Assembly: GCA_028289245.1 (NCBI GenBank)
Contig: JAQGGT010000004.1
Location: 124,001 to 188,000, forward strand
Reading direction: 5' to 3'
Source: Candidatus Saccharimonadota bacterium
Lineage (GTDB): Bacteria > Patescibacteriota > Saccharimonadia > Saccharimonadales > UBA4665
Length of the DNA stretch: 64,000 nucleotides
Part shown: positions 1-7,706 of the stretch, piece after piece
Layout: each line of letters opens with the position of its first letter
How positions within the stretch are numbered: position 1 is the first letter of the stretch
Program-made: the position numbers and the translations under genes
Notes under the pieces: generated by a model
Told to the model about the DNA's origin: nothing
Database searches by the model: none
Seen by the model: only the letters and a program-made list of their open reading frames with translations

Positions 1-1290
1 TTGCAGGGGCGCCGCCAGGCCGACTATTTATTTACCATCTCGCGCCGCTCTAGCTGGGTACTGGCAGTGTCGCAGCTCGCGTTATTGGGCTTGGCGTATG
101 GCTTGCTGCGGTTGCACCCGGCAGTGGCTGTCATGCCCTCTATCGCTGCCGCCAACCTCGTGGTGGCAGCAGTCGTGACGCTTGTGGCGCTGCGCCAATT
201 AATAAAAACCCGGCCTCCTAAGTTGGTTGAACCGTTCCCCCCGAGCCAGCTACCCAGCCTGACCGTTGCCATTCCTGCCCGCAACGAAACCGATAGCCTT
301 GAGGCTTGCTTACAGTCGCTGATTCAGAGCGATTATCCTAAGCTAGAAATTCTGGTGCTCGACGATTGCTCTCAGAATAAGCGGACGCCGCAGCTCATAA
401 AGAGCTTTGCGCAGGACGGTGTGCGCTTTATCGCCGGTAAGCCGGCGCCGGAAGCCTGGCTGGCTAAAAACTTCGCCTACCAGCAGCTAGCCGATGCCGC
501 GAGCGGTAGCCTACTACTGTTTTGTGGCGTCGACACTCGTTTTGAGAAGCAGACCCTGCGATTGCTGGTGGCCGATATGCTCGAAAAAAAGAAGACCATG
601 ATAAGTCTGATCCCAGCTAATCAAGTGCCACCGGCCGGCGAGTTTGAATCGTTACTGGTGCAACCAAGCCGTTACGCCTGGGAGCTGCTGCTGCCCCGCC
701 TCTGGACCAGCCGACCGCCCGTGCTCAGTACTTGCTGGATTATTAGCCAGCAGGTCCTCGAGGACGCTGGCGGCTTTGCCGCGGTCGCCCGAAACATCAC
801 GCCGGAGCGCTACTTAGCCAAACACGCGGCCCTGCAAAACGATGGCTACAGCTTCATGCAAAGTGCTACCACCACCGGCCTGACAAGTCATAAACCGTTC
901 GACGACCAACAGGCCACCGCCATCCGCAGCAAATATCCCCAGCTCCATCAACGGTTGGAGTATGCCGCTTTTGTGACATTGCTCGAAATCGGTCTGTTCG
1001 TACTACCCTTCGTGCTGGGACTTGGCGCCCTGGCAACCGGCTACTGGCTGGTAGCGGCGCTCAGCGGGGCCAGCCTGGTGCTGCTGACGTTTATCTACGT
1101 CCAAATTATGGCCGTTACCTATCGGCGCTTCTTATGGCGCAGCCTCTGGCTATTGCCCTTTGCGGCGCTGTATGACGTGGCCATCCTTAATTACTCGCTT
1201 TATAAATATGAATTCGATACGGTGATGTGGAAAGATCGCAACGTCTGCATTCCGGTCATGCGGGTGATTCCTACCCTGCCACCGGCATAG
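1..1290 (+). CDS. Family 2 glycosyltransferase, membrane-anchored (5' end possibly cut)
   Basis: Likely transfers a sugar from a nucleotide-sugar donor to a lipid or envelope acceptor at the membrane. A GT-A core begins near residue 86 (SLTVAIPARNE), followed by EILVLDDCS and a DxD-like CGVDTRF near residue 175. Two hydrophobic segments precede the core (about residues 17-35 and 43-63) and three follow it (about 320-395). The order resembles hydroxychlorobactene glucosyltransferase-like GT2 proteins, but the acceptor cannot be read. The reading frame is open from base 1, and TTG at position 1 may be internal, so the true start may lie outside the window. Confidence 0.75.
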   Translation: MQGRRQADYLFTISRRSSWVLAVSQLALLGLAYGLLRLHPAVAVMPSIAAANLVVAAVVTLVALRQLIKTRPPKLVEPFPPSQLPSLTVAIPARNETDSLEACLQSLIQSDYPKLEILVLDDCSQNKRTPQLIKSFAQDGVRFIAGKPAPEAWLAKNFAYQQLADAASGSLLLFCGVDTRFEKQTLRLLVADMLEKKKTMISLIPANQVPPAGEFESLLVQPSRYAWELLLPRLWTSRPPVLSTCWIISQQVLEDAGGFAAVARNITPERYLAKHAALQNDGYSFMQSATTTGLTSHKPFDDQQATAIRSKYPQLHQRLEYAAFVTLLEIGLFVLPFVLGLGALATGYWLVAALSGASLVLLTFIYVQIMAVTYRRFLWRSLWLLPFAALYDVAILNYSLYKYEFDTVMWKDRNVCIPVMRVIPTLPPA

Positions 1291-1329
1291 GCGCGCCAAA
1301 GAAAAAACCTCGAAGAACTATAGAACCAA

Positions 1330-1347
1330 ACAAATGGGCGAACCGAG
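1330..1347 (+). repeat. Direct repeat, copy 1 (partner 3476-3493)
   Basis: ACAAATGGGCGAACCGAG here and ACAAATGGCCGAACCGAG at 3476-3493 differ at one base of 18. Together they bracket the 51-codon ORF and the transglutaminase-like gene, as a recombination scar or target duplication would. Confidence 0.6.
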
Positions 1348-1389
1348 TGGCTCAAGCGAAGGTGTTTGGGTGGCTAGGAAGGAAATGAG

Positions 1390-1438
1390 GTGTGGCGCCG
1401 GGCTGCGGCCGGGGGAGGGGGCAACCCGACGCCACACG
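1390..1438 (-). terminator. Strong hairpin without U-tract after the 51-codon ORF
   Basis: GTGTGGCG at 1390-1397 pairs with CGCCACAC at the other end. The stem extends inward through a mismatch to CCGG/CCCG, around a very G-rich loop. No T-run follows on the minus strand. It sits just downstream of the small ORF and looks like the U-less terminators of high-GC bacteria. Confidence 0.5.
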
Positions 1439-1457
1439 TTCATGGGAGTGGTACTGG

Positions 1458-1613
1458 TTAGAGCATCTTCACGGGCGTGCGGTTGGGGTTGGGTGCTCCG
1501 TGACCGGGGCTGGGGTTGTCGGCGTCGAATGCCTTGAGCAGTTTGCGTCTGCTGACAGGCCCCAGCTTGGCGTCGCTGATGTACTTCTCGAGCTTTTCGC
1601 GCTCCGATGCCAT
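1458..1613 (-). CDS. 51-residue protein of unknown function, high-GC codon use
   Basis: A 51-codon ORF (begins MASEREKLEKYISDAKLG, ends NRTPVKML) preceded by AGGAAGG at good spacing, 13 nt downstream of the 610-residue gene on the same strand. The N-terminal half is charged and probably helical; the C-terminal half is rich in Pro, Asn and Gly. Nearly every codon ends in G or C (GAG, AAG, CTC, GCC, CCC), unlike its neighbours but like the cassette genes near 51.5 and 62 kb. I do not recognise the family. The ribosome-binding site, codon pattern and following hairpin argue that it is real. Confidence 0.55.
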   Translation of the reverse strand: MASEREKLEKYISDAKLGPVSRRKLLKAFDADNPSPGHGAPNPNRTPVKML

Positions 1614-1626
1614 GTGAATTACCTTC

Positions 1627-3459
1627 CTAGTCGGGTAGTTCTTCGAGGAACTTCTGTATTATGCTATGACTCTTCGAATAACGCAAGCGCGTCTTTGCGA
1701 GCAAGGTGGCCGTGTTGCGCTGGATGTACTCATCGGGGCGGTTTTCGTGCTGCCCGATTCGCTCAGTAACGGAGACATGGCTCGGCCAATAAGTCAGCCA
1801 AAAACTAGCGGGGATATCGCCACCGCAATAGATATCAAAGTCACTCAAAATGGCCGCACCAATCCGGTAAGCTGGCAGTCCGAGTTCTAAGGTGGCATGC
1901 GAGTAGCGGCCGCTACCATTAATTGCTTCATTACTGAGATCGCCTGTCAGCATCACAATGTACAGTAGAGGCGCTAGCAGTAGATCTTCGACGCGCCGTT
2001 CGAGGTAGGCGGGATCGCGTTTACAACGTGCTAAGCTGGCTGTCAAATCATCATTGTTGGCGTCCGGGAAGACGTACCTTCGAATTACATCTTGCATGTG
2101 GAGTTCAGGTACTCGGCCGGCCGAATCAGGTTTCTCCTTCCAGATGAAGCCATCGGTGTGGCGTTTGAGCTCCAGGCGCAGCGCCTGCGTGGTTGCATCA
2201 TTGTCCTCGGAGGAAAATAGCGGATCAATAAAGGTCTCGGCAAGCTCAGCTAGAGTCGCTGTGTCGTGCTCCAACAGATAGCTGCGAATCGCTTCTGGCG
2301 TCGGGGCAAATTGTTCGTGCAGCCGGTCATACAACATGCGCACAAAGGGCTGCTCCATGCCGGTATATAAGTCATACATATGCTCGAGGCTGGGGGCTAC
2401 CGGTTTGAGTTTAGTGAGCGTTTTGTATACCTCGCACAGCTCAAGACTTTCCTGTTTATAGTACATGCGGCAGGCGTTAAAGTTAGTGTCGATTTGCAGC
2501 CACTTAGTCGGTGTTATCTGCATGACGACCGCCGCGTGATAGCCATGGTCTTTGTAGAGTTCTTCCCGGGCATCACGAACGATGTCGGCAAAGCTTTCTC
2601 GGACTGCATCGGGGAATTTAATACCCATATCCATAGCGCGGACCATCACGTCGGCGATCGCATGAATGTAATCTTCGCGCGAGGCCTCCCCACTCGACTG
2701 GGCCACGCCGGCATGCAGGTAAGGTATGCCGGCTTTTTGGGCAAAGGCAGCAACGAGTACCGATACTCCGAGGCAAGTTGGATTGAACTCAATGTCCGGG
2801 AACTGGCCAATAAGTTTGGGTGACAAACGAGCGGGGTGATAAAAGTAGACCTCCTTGGCCACTTCATCTTCAGCGCCTGCCCCGGTCGGGCTAACTGCCT
2901 CAGTAGCGACATCTTCTGTGCGGGGGTCAGTGTGCCGTTGTATTTGGTCGACGCGTTTGGTCAGCCAGTTGATAATGTGCAGTTTTTGCTTAGCCCCGCG
3001 GGCAGACTGATATTCGCGGACTTTATCGAGGGCATCTTCACCGAGGCAAATGAAAGCCTCATCGAGCACGGCTTGGCCGAAGGCTTCGATTTTGCGCTGC
3101 ACATCACGATCGATGCGCCCACTAAAACGACTGGGGTGCATTATTGATGAGTCACCCAATAAAATGTCCTCTTGTAAGGGGTCACGCGAACCACCGCGGC
3201 CGGTAAAGCTGTCCGGGTAATGGTGCATCTCGTGCGCACTACGCACGCCCCAAAGGCCAAGTTTGGCGACTAGCTCAGCGTCGGCGGTGGGCGGCCTCTC
3301 GGCTGTCTTCAGTGCTTGTTCGTGCAGCTCCATTCGCCGTGGGGCGGTCAAACAGGTTTCGGCGGCCAGATTAACCAGCTCATCGAAAGCTGGTCGGGCG
3401 AGTATGTGCTGGATTTCTACCTCGGTCTCGTAACCGAATGCAGGTACGGGCTGCTCCAT
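1627..3459 (-). CDS. Transglutaminase-like (Cys-His-Asp) domain protein
   Basis: A 610-residue soluble protein without signal peptide. The middle has the layout of the transglutaminase/papain-like fold: PTCLGVSVLVAAFAQKAGIP (candidate nucleophile Cys on a helix), then GYHAAVVMQI (His) and WLQIDTNFN (Asp). The flanking regions are not recognised. Function could be peptidase-like or a non-catalytic family relative. The start is set by a leaderless promoter: -10 TATAAT lies 8 nt upstream of ATG. An 18-base direct repeat with one mismatch (1330-1347 and 3476-3493) flanks this gene and the small ORF downstream. Confidence 0.6.
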   Translation of the reverse strand: MEQPVPAFGYETEVEIQHILARPAFDELVNLAAETCLTAPRRMELHEQALKTAERPPTADAELVAKLGLWGVRSAHEMHHYPDSFTGRGGSRDPLQEDILLGDSSIMHPSRFSGRIDRDVQRKIEAFGQAVLDEAFICLGEDALDKVREYQSARGAKQKLHIINWLTKRVDQIQRHTDPRTEDVATEAVSPTGAGAEDEVAKEVYFYHPARLSPKLIGQFPDIEFNPTCLGVSVLVAAFAQKAGIPYLHAGVAQSSGEASREDYIHAIADVMVRAMDMGIKFPDAVRESFADIVRDAREELYKDHGYHAAVVMQITPTKWLQIDTNFNACRMYYKQESLELCEVYKTLTKLKPVAPSLEHMYDLYTGMEQPFVRMLYDRLHEQFAPTPEAIRSYLLEHDTATLAELAETFIDPLFSSEDNDATTQALRLELKRHTDGFIWKEKPDSAGRVPELHMQDVIRRYVFPDANNDDLTASLARCKRDPAYLERRVEDLLLAPLLYIVMLTGDLSNEAINGSGRYSHATLELGLPAYRIGAAILSDFDIYCGGDIPASFWLTYWPSHVSVTERIGQHENRPDEYIQRNTATLLAKTRLRYSKSHSIIQKFLEELPD

Positions 3460-3467
3460 TTGGGTAT

Positions 3468-3496
3468 ATTATATCACAAATGGCCGAACCGAGCAA
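3468..3496 (-). promoter_or_regulatory. Promoter of the transglutaminase-like gene
   Basis: On the minus strand, TTGCTC (3491-3496), a 17-nt spacer and TATAAT (3468-3473). The expected transcription start is only a few bases before ATG, so the mRNA would be leaderless. CCATTTG/CAAATGG (3456-3462 and 3477-3483) form an inverted repeat around the -10 and could be an operator. Confidence 0.6.
3476..3493 (+). repeat. Direct repeat, copy 2 (partner 1330-1347)
   Basis: Second copy of the 18-base repeat. It overlaps the spacer and -35 region of the 610-residue gene's promoter. Confidence 0.6.
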
Positions 3497-5125
3497 TTAG
3501 TCACCGAAGTTAGGGATGAAGATTGTGAAGGTCGAGCCTTTATTCAGCTCGCTTTCAATCGACACCTCAGCGTGGATTAGGCGCTGCAATTTCATAGTGA
3601 CGTATAGGCCGAGGCCGGTGCCGTTGCTCTGGCGGGTGCGAAAATCCTCGGAGCGGAAGAATTTGTCAAAGACGCGATCTTGGTCGGCCTTGCTGATGCC
3701 GATGCCGGTATCTTTAATGGAAAAGTTAACGCCCTTTTCGGCCGGTCGGGCAATAATGGTGACGCTGCCCTTTTCGGTGTATTTAATGGCGTTCGTGATG
3801 TAGTTCTGTAGAATTTCGCGTACGTACAGCTTGCTCGAATTGAGCTGCTGGAGCTTAGTATCGACATCGACTTTAAGAGTGAGGCCCTTGGCTTCGGCGC
3901 TGGCAGTGTAGTTACTCTGCAGCTCGCTACACAATGCCTGGACGTCGATCGGCTCGGCCTCAACTTCCAGTACACCGCGCTCCGCGCGGCTGAGCGTTGA
4001 CAAGTCGTTGATCATGTCAGCCAAGAATAGTACCTGGCGGTGTGATTCTGAAAGCGCTTTTTTGACGGCGCTGATGTCGCCGGTTTTTTCGACGATAAAT
4101 TCGGCGTTACTAATGTTGCCTTCGGTAATGGCGATTGGCGTGCGCAGCTCATGGCTGACGACGCTAATAAACTCATCGCGCTCCTCTTCGAGCGATTTTT
4201 CACGGGTGATGTCGCGCAGTAGCATGGTGTAGCCATTATTCTCGGATTTGCCGTAACCTAAGTAAATCGGTGCGATCGCGAGAAACAAATTAGAAGTACT
4301 ACCGTCGTTGTACTTAATCCGCAAATCGCGGTTGATAGTCGGCGCGGTGGTGTCTTTGAGGAGTTTAGCGATTGACACGGGCTGTGACTCGGGGTCGATT
4401 GGTTTAAAAATCCGGCTTAGCAGACGGCCCTTAATGTTGGTGTTGAGGTCGAGTACGTCGAGCGCCGCGCCGTTGTAGGTGGTTACTTTGTGGTGCTTAT
4501 CGATGGCAATTACGCCGTCGGTAATGTTGTTGATCAGCGAGTCAACTTGCTGGCGGTGCTGCAAAGCCTTAGCGGTGCTTTTTTGAACATCGGCAATCTC
4601 TTGCTGGGCGACGCGCACAAAAGTAATGGTGTAATACGTCATGACGGCGATGCCAATCAAGAATACCAGCACCGAACCGTCCTGATTCAGCAAGGAATAA
4701 TGCGTCTCAATGTGGGCCCGGTACAAAATAGCCGCAAAAATAATTGCCAAGCTGCCGATCATCGCCGAAATACCGAGGTCAAAGTAGACGAACATAGCGA
4801 TTAGAATGATGTAGATGTAATACGGCGATGGCATCGGCAATAGGAATAACGCCATCACGATGGCAATGGTGTGTAGCAGTACGTACTTTGCGACCATCAC
4901 CTGCTTAGAAGCGTTCGGCCAGTAGAGCTCACCGAGCATCAGCACAAAAATCCCGACCACGCAGACCAGCAGTGGCGCTAAGTGGACATCTGAAAAATAG
5001 GTGGTAAATAGCACCTGGCCAATAATCGAAAAGATAATGGCGCTGATGGGAACGGCAAGATGGACTTTGTGGCCAGCGCGATCCAGCGCTTGACGCATCG
5101 ATTCAGGAGAGTTCTCGGTAGCCAT
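3497..5125 (-). CDS. Membrane sensor histidine kinase with PAS domain
   Basis: A two-component sensor that would autophosphorylate on His and pass phosphate to a response regulator. About six transmembrane helices fill residues 20-170, followed by a short linker helix, a PAS domain (about 190-310), HisKA with SHELRTP (H325), and HATPase_c with the N-box (NAIKYTEKG), G1 box DTGIGIS, F-box (KFFR) and G2 box GTGLGLYV. All key kinase motifs are intact. No response regulator is adjacent, so it is an orphan here. A TATAAT at 5133-5138, 7 nt before ATG, suggests a leaderless mRNA starting inside the end of the upstream gene. Confidence 0.93.
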   Translation of the reverse strand: MATENSPESMRQALDRAGHKVHLAVPISAIIFSIIGQVLFTTYFSDVHLAPLLVCVVGIFVLMLGELYWPNASKQVMVAKYVLLHTIAIVMALFLLPMPSPYYIYIILIAMFVYFDLGISAMIGSLAIIFAAILYRAHIETHYSLLNQDGSVLVFLIGIAVMTYYTITFVRVAQQEIADVQKSTAKALQHRQQVDSLINNITDGVIAIDKHHKVTTYNGAALDVLDLNTNIKGRLLSRIFKPIDPESQPVSIAKLLKDTTAPTINRDLRIKYNDGSTSNLFLAIAPIYLGYGKSENNGYTMLLRDITREKSLEEERDEFISVVSHELRTPIAITEGNISNAEFIVEKTGDISAVKKALSESHRQVLFLADMINDLSTLSRAERGVLEVEAEPIDVQALCSELQSNYTASAEAKGLTLKVDVDTKLQQLNSSKLYVREILQNYITNAIKYTEKGSVTIIARPAEKGVNFSIKDTGIGISKADQDRVFDKFFRSEDFRTRQSNGTGLGLYVTMKLQRLIHAEVSIESELNKGSTFTIFIPNFGD

Positions 5126-5133
5126 AAGCAGTA

Positions 5134-5853
5134 TTATAGTATACCGGCGGCTTTTTCAACGACGGGTTTGTGCGCGTGGACTTGTTTGCGGACGAGTTTG
5201 TAGTGCGGCACGGTTTCGGCGACGCGTGCCCAGAACTGGTCACTGTGGTTGAGGTGCTCAGTATGGGCCAGCTCGTGTAGTAGTACGTAGTCGATCAGCG
5301 GGTCGTCGAGTTGCATTAGAAACAGATTGAGCACGATATTTTGATTCTGGTCGCAGCTACCCCAACGGCTCTTGAGCCGCTTGATCTGAACCGATTTGTA
5401 GCTAAAATCGTGTGCGGCCGCCAATACCGCTAGCCGTGGGGGCAAGCGGTCGTTGGCTTGCTTGCGGAGGGCCCGCTCGGCGGCTGCCTCGGCGACGGCC
5501 TGTACGACCGGGCTGTTGATGGTGAGCGACGACGGATAATTCACGATGATCTTGTTGTTGATCAACCGGCTGCCTAATTTGACATTTGGGCCTCGCTCTA
5601 CAAACTGTAAGGTATGCGATTTGCCGATTGGCTGGCCGTTACGCAAAAAGCCGCTCGGTACTACCTGCTGCTTGATCCAGCCGAGGCGTGACTCGGCAAA
5701 GGCCACGGCCGAGCGAAAACTCGACCACTTGGGAATGCTCACTAGTACCCGCCCGTCAGACTTGATGCTGAGACGCAGGTGACGGCTGGAGGAGCGTTTG
5801 ACAACGTCAATAACCGTCTGATTGTCAGAAAGCGTGAATTGTTTGGCCGGCAT
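5134..5853 (-). CDS. YgjP/DUF45-type zinc metallopeptidase
   Basis: A 239-residue predicted zinc peptidase of the WLM/DUF45 group. The motif HELAHTEHLNHSDQFW (H193, E194, H197 and probably H203) gives two zinc ligands and the catalytic Glu, with a third His in NHSDQFW. The conserved SRWGSC segment typical of the family is at residues 162-167. No signal peptide or membrane segment, so cytoplasmic. Two bases separate it from the upstream P-loop kinase gene, indicating an operon. Substrate unknown. Confidence 0.88.
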   Translation of the reverse strand: MPAKQFTLSDNQTVIDVVKRSSSRHLRLSIKSDGRVLVSIPKWSSFRSAVAFAESRLGWIKQQVVPSGFLRNGQPIGKSHTLQFVERGPNVKLGSRLINNKIIVNYPSSLTINSPVVQAVAEAAAERALRKQANDRLPPRLAVLAAAHDFSYKSVQIKRLKSRWGSCDQNQNIVLNLFLMQLDDPLIDYVLLHELAHTEHLNHSDQFWARVAETVPHYKLVRKQVHAHKPVVEKAAGIL

Positions 5854-5855
5854 AA

Positions 5856-6521
5856 TTAACGGATTCGGATATTGCGACGGGTCATGTCAACGCGACCACC
5901 TACACTACTGCTCGGTACGAGATTGACCATACCTGGTTTGGCGACGTGGTCGGTAGTGTCCCCGTGCGATAGTAAGCCGAGCTCGCGCAGCTTGCTAATG
6001 GCCGAATTTTGCTGGGTGTTATATAAGTGTTTGCCGCTGATTACGACATAATCTTCGGAAGGCATCGGGTTTTGCATGTAGCCGATCATTTTGTTGTAGG
6101 TTGGGCGATCCCAAGCGGTGGCGTATTTGTCGTCGGCGCGGCGACGGTCACGTTTTTGGGAGCGGGCAAAGGCCGTATCGGCATCTACCTGGAACCAAAC
6201 AACCACTGGCTGGACCTTGTGCTTACGAGCAAACTCGCGCAGTTGGTGGCGCTGGCTGGCGCGCATGGCATTGACGTCGTAAATAACGCTCAATCCGGCG
6301 CTCAAGAATTCTTCGGTCATGTAATCCATGAGTTGCGCCACGACCTCGTTTTCTTGCTTGTCATGGCGGGGATTCTCAAACAATTCATTGCGAATACGGT
6401 CGCTCTGGACGTGGGCAGCTTGGACATTTTCGGCAAATTGACGGGCAAAATAGGTCTTGCCGGCACCGGGGTAGCCGTACAACATTAATAGAAACGGTTT
6501 GATCGGTACAATTTTTGACAT
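5856..6521 (-). CDS. P-loop kinase, AAA_33/zeta-toxin-like
   Basis: A 221-residue P-loop NTPase with Walker A GYPGAGKT (residues 16-23) and a DxN-type site in SVIYDVNAMRASQRHQL. An Arg/Lys-rich lid (SQKRDRRRADDKYATAWDRP) is typical of small-molecule or polynucleotide kinases of the AAA_33 family. The C-terminal 40 residues are Gly/Arg-rich and unusual. The family phosphorylates nucleic-acid ends, nucleotides or sugars; the substrate cannot be told. No antitoxin-like partner is adjacent. It probably forms an operon with the DUF45 peptidase. Confidence 0.8.
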   Translation of the reverse strand: MSKIVPIKPFLLMLYGYPGAGKTYFARQFAENVQAAHVQSDRIRNELFENPRHDKQENEVVAQLMDYMTEEFLSAGLSVIYDVNAMRASQRHQLREFARKHKVQPVVVWFQVDADTAFARSQKRDRRRADDKYATAWDRPTYNKMIGYMQNPMPSEDYVVISGKHLYNTQQNSAISKLRELGLLSHGDTTDHVAKPGMVNLVPSSSVGGRVDMTRRNIRIR

Positions 6522-6621
6522 CTACAACTATGTATAGCAGATTTCAGCCTGTTTTGGAAGTTGAACTGCCATGCCGCTACTGCTTGCATGCATCTGGTGG
6601 CTGGGTAATAATTGAGGCACT

Positions 6622-7398
6622 ATGGGTTTGTCCAGTATGAACAACAATTACATCCTGTCGGAGTTACCTTCCTCGCCGGCAGAAGATGCCTTGTGGATGA
6701 TGGGCGTTACTCAGGCTGACGAAATACTCACCGAACGTGATCCCATCGATAATCTCAAAGAGTTTAGTGACAAGTTTGGCGTCGAATATTACCCGCGACG
6801 GTCAATGGAAGTCGAGGGCCACCGCGTCGCCTGGATGGGTATTAGCCAGCGGATGCAACGGCCACGAGTGGTAAATAACTCCCCCGATGCTTTGGGGGTG
6901 CGCCTGATGTGCGAATGCGATTTCCAGTATCGCTTTGTGCCCCTGCAAGATGGCAGAACAGAGGCTATAAAAATGCGCAATCCAAACTGCGTACCTAAAA
7001 AAGCGGCGCTCATTGCCCGCCAGATCGTACATAGTGAGATCTATGGTTTTGATGCCCGGACGCGTTTTCAGCCGGACTTTAAATTTATGGCTCACTACGG
7101 CCAGCCGGCGGTTGATACTGCGATTACGGCCATATTGCATCGTTTCCGCGAGGACCCAACTACCTGGCTGGGCAACACTGAGGCGGGCTATCTTGGTGCC
7201 GTTACGATTTTTAATATTCTCGGCTTCCCTCGGGGCGACGCTAGCTCGGAGCCGCGCTATCAAAAATGGCATGTCCTGCACGATCTAGCTGATCAAGGGC
7301 GTCTCGAAATTCTTCCAAACTGGGGGCTACGTCTCCCCGTTCAATCGACAGCCGCGAAATCCGTTTTGGTTAGTCAGCCCCAGACCCCACCCCTCTAA
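6622..7398 (+). CDS. Hypothetical protein, 258 aa
   Basis: A soluble 258-residue protein with no recognisable motif. It has a Cys pair near residue 95 (MCECDF) and an Arg/Trp-rich N-terminal half, but no signal peptide or membrane helix. Host-like codon use and divergent orientation from the kinase gene support a real gene. TTGCAT, 16 nt and TAATAA sit just upstream, leaving about 10 nt before ATG, in which GAGG could also serve as ribosome-binding site. Met6 is an alternative start. Confidence 0.6.
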   Translation: MGLSSMNNNYILSELPSSPAEDALWMMGVTQADEILTERDPIDNLKEFSDKFGVEYYPRRSMEVEGHRVAWMGISQRMQRPRVVNNSPDALGVRLMCECDFQYRFVPLQDGRTEAIKMRNPNCVPKKAALIARQIVHSEIYGFDARTRFQPDFKFMAHYGQPAVDTAITAILHRFREDPTTWLGNTEAGYLGAVTIFNILGFPRGDASSEPRYQKWHVLHDLADQGRLEILPNWGLRLPVQSTAAKSVLVSQPQTPPL

Positions 7399-7489
7399 AG
7401 TTTTGGCAAAACCATATTATTTTATTAGTGATAGAAGTACAACAAACTGTATATTGCTGCTATGAAATTACATCACAGTCTGCCCCGCC

Positions 7490-7518
7490 GTGACATTTTA
7501 ACCGTTTTCGAGTATCAT
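7490..7518 (+). promoter_or_regulatory. Promoter of tRNA-Trp
   Basis: GTGACA (7490-7495), a 17-nt spacer and TATCAT (7513-7518), about 20 nt before the mature tRNA 5' end. Confidence 0.6.
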
Positions 7519-7537
7519 TAAGCGGATCTAACACCGT

Positions 7538-7613
7538 AGGGGTGTAGCTCAGTTGGTAGAGCACTGGTCTCCAAAACCAGGTGTCGCAGGTTCAAGTCCT
7601 GTCTCCCCTGCCA
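7538..7613 (+). tRNA. tRNA-Trp (anticodon CCA)
   Basis: Cloverleaf with D arm AGCTCAGTTGGTAGAGC, anticodon stem-loop CTGGT-CTCCAAA-ACCAG (anticodon CCA) and T arm GCAGG-TTCAAGT-CCTGT. The acceptor stem has one U-U mismatch and CCA is encoded. The cognate synthetase trpS lies at 33.4-34.4 kb. Confidence 0.95.
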
Positions 7614-7651
7614 AGAAAAATGGATTAGCCAACGGCTAATCCATTTTTCTT
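7613..7651. terminator. Bidirectional terminator after tRNA-Trp
   Basis: An 18-bp perfect stem (7613-7630 with 7634-7651) with three-base loop, A-run on one side and T-run on the other. It ends tRNA-Trp on the plus strand and the giant flavoprotein gene on the minus strand. Confidence 0.9.
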
Positions 7652-7706
7652 GGGGGAGACTTCGCCGAAGCCCAGTCCTACTAGCCCGGCTTCGCTTTGG
7701 TACAGG

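Larger units (their letters stand above)
1374..1630. mobile_element. Possible small cassette with imperfect inverted ends
   Basis: A 13-base sequence CTAGGAAGGAAAT (1374-1386) matches the reverse complement of 1618-1630 (CTAGGAAGGTAAT) at 12 of 13 positions. The pair bounds a 51-codon ORF with foreign-looking codon use and its hairpin. The right copy overlaps the stop codon of the 610-residue gene. It resembles the cassettes at 51-54 and 61-63 kb in layout but lacks their TTNACA end motif, and the GGAAGG part may simply be the ribosome-binding site. Tentative. Confidence 0.3.

Noticed and set aside
1334-1769. Overlapping plus-strand ORFs in the 1.3-1.8 kb gap
   Set aside because: They run antisense through a hairpin and the small minus-strand ORF, have no ribosome-binding site and Gly/Arg/Cys-rich low-complexity products.
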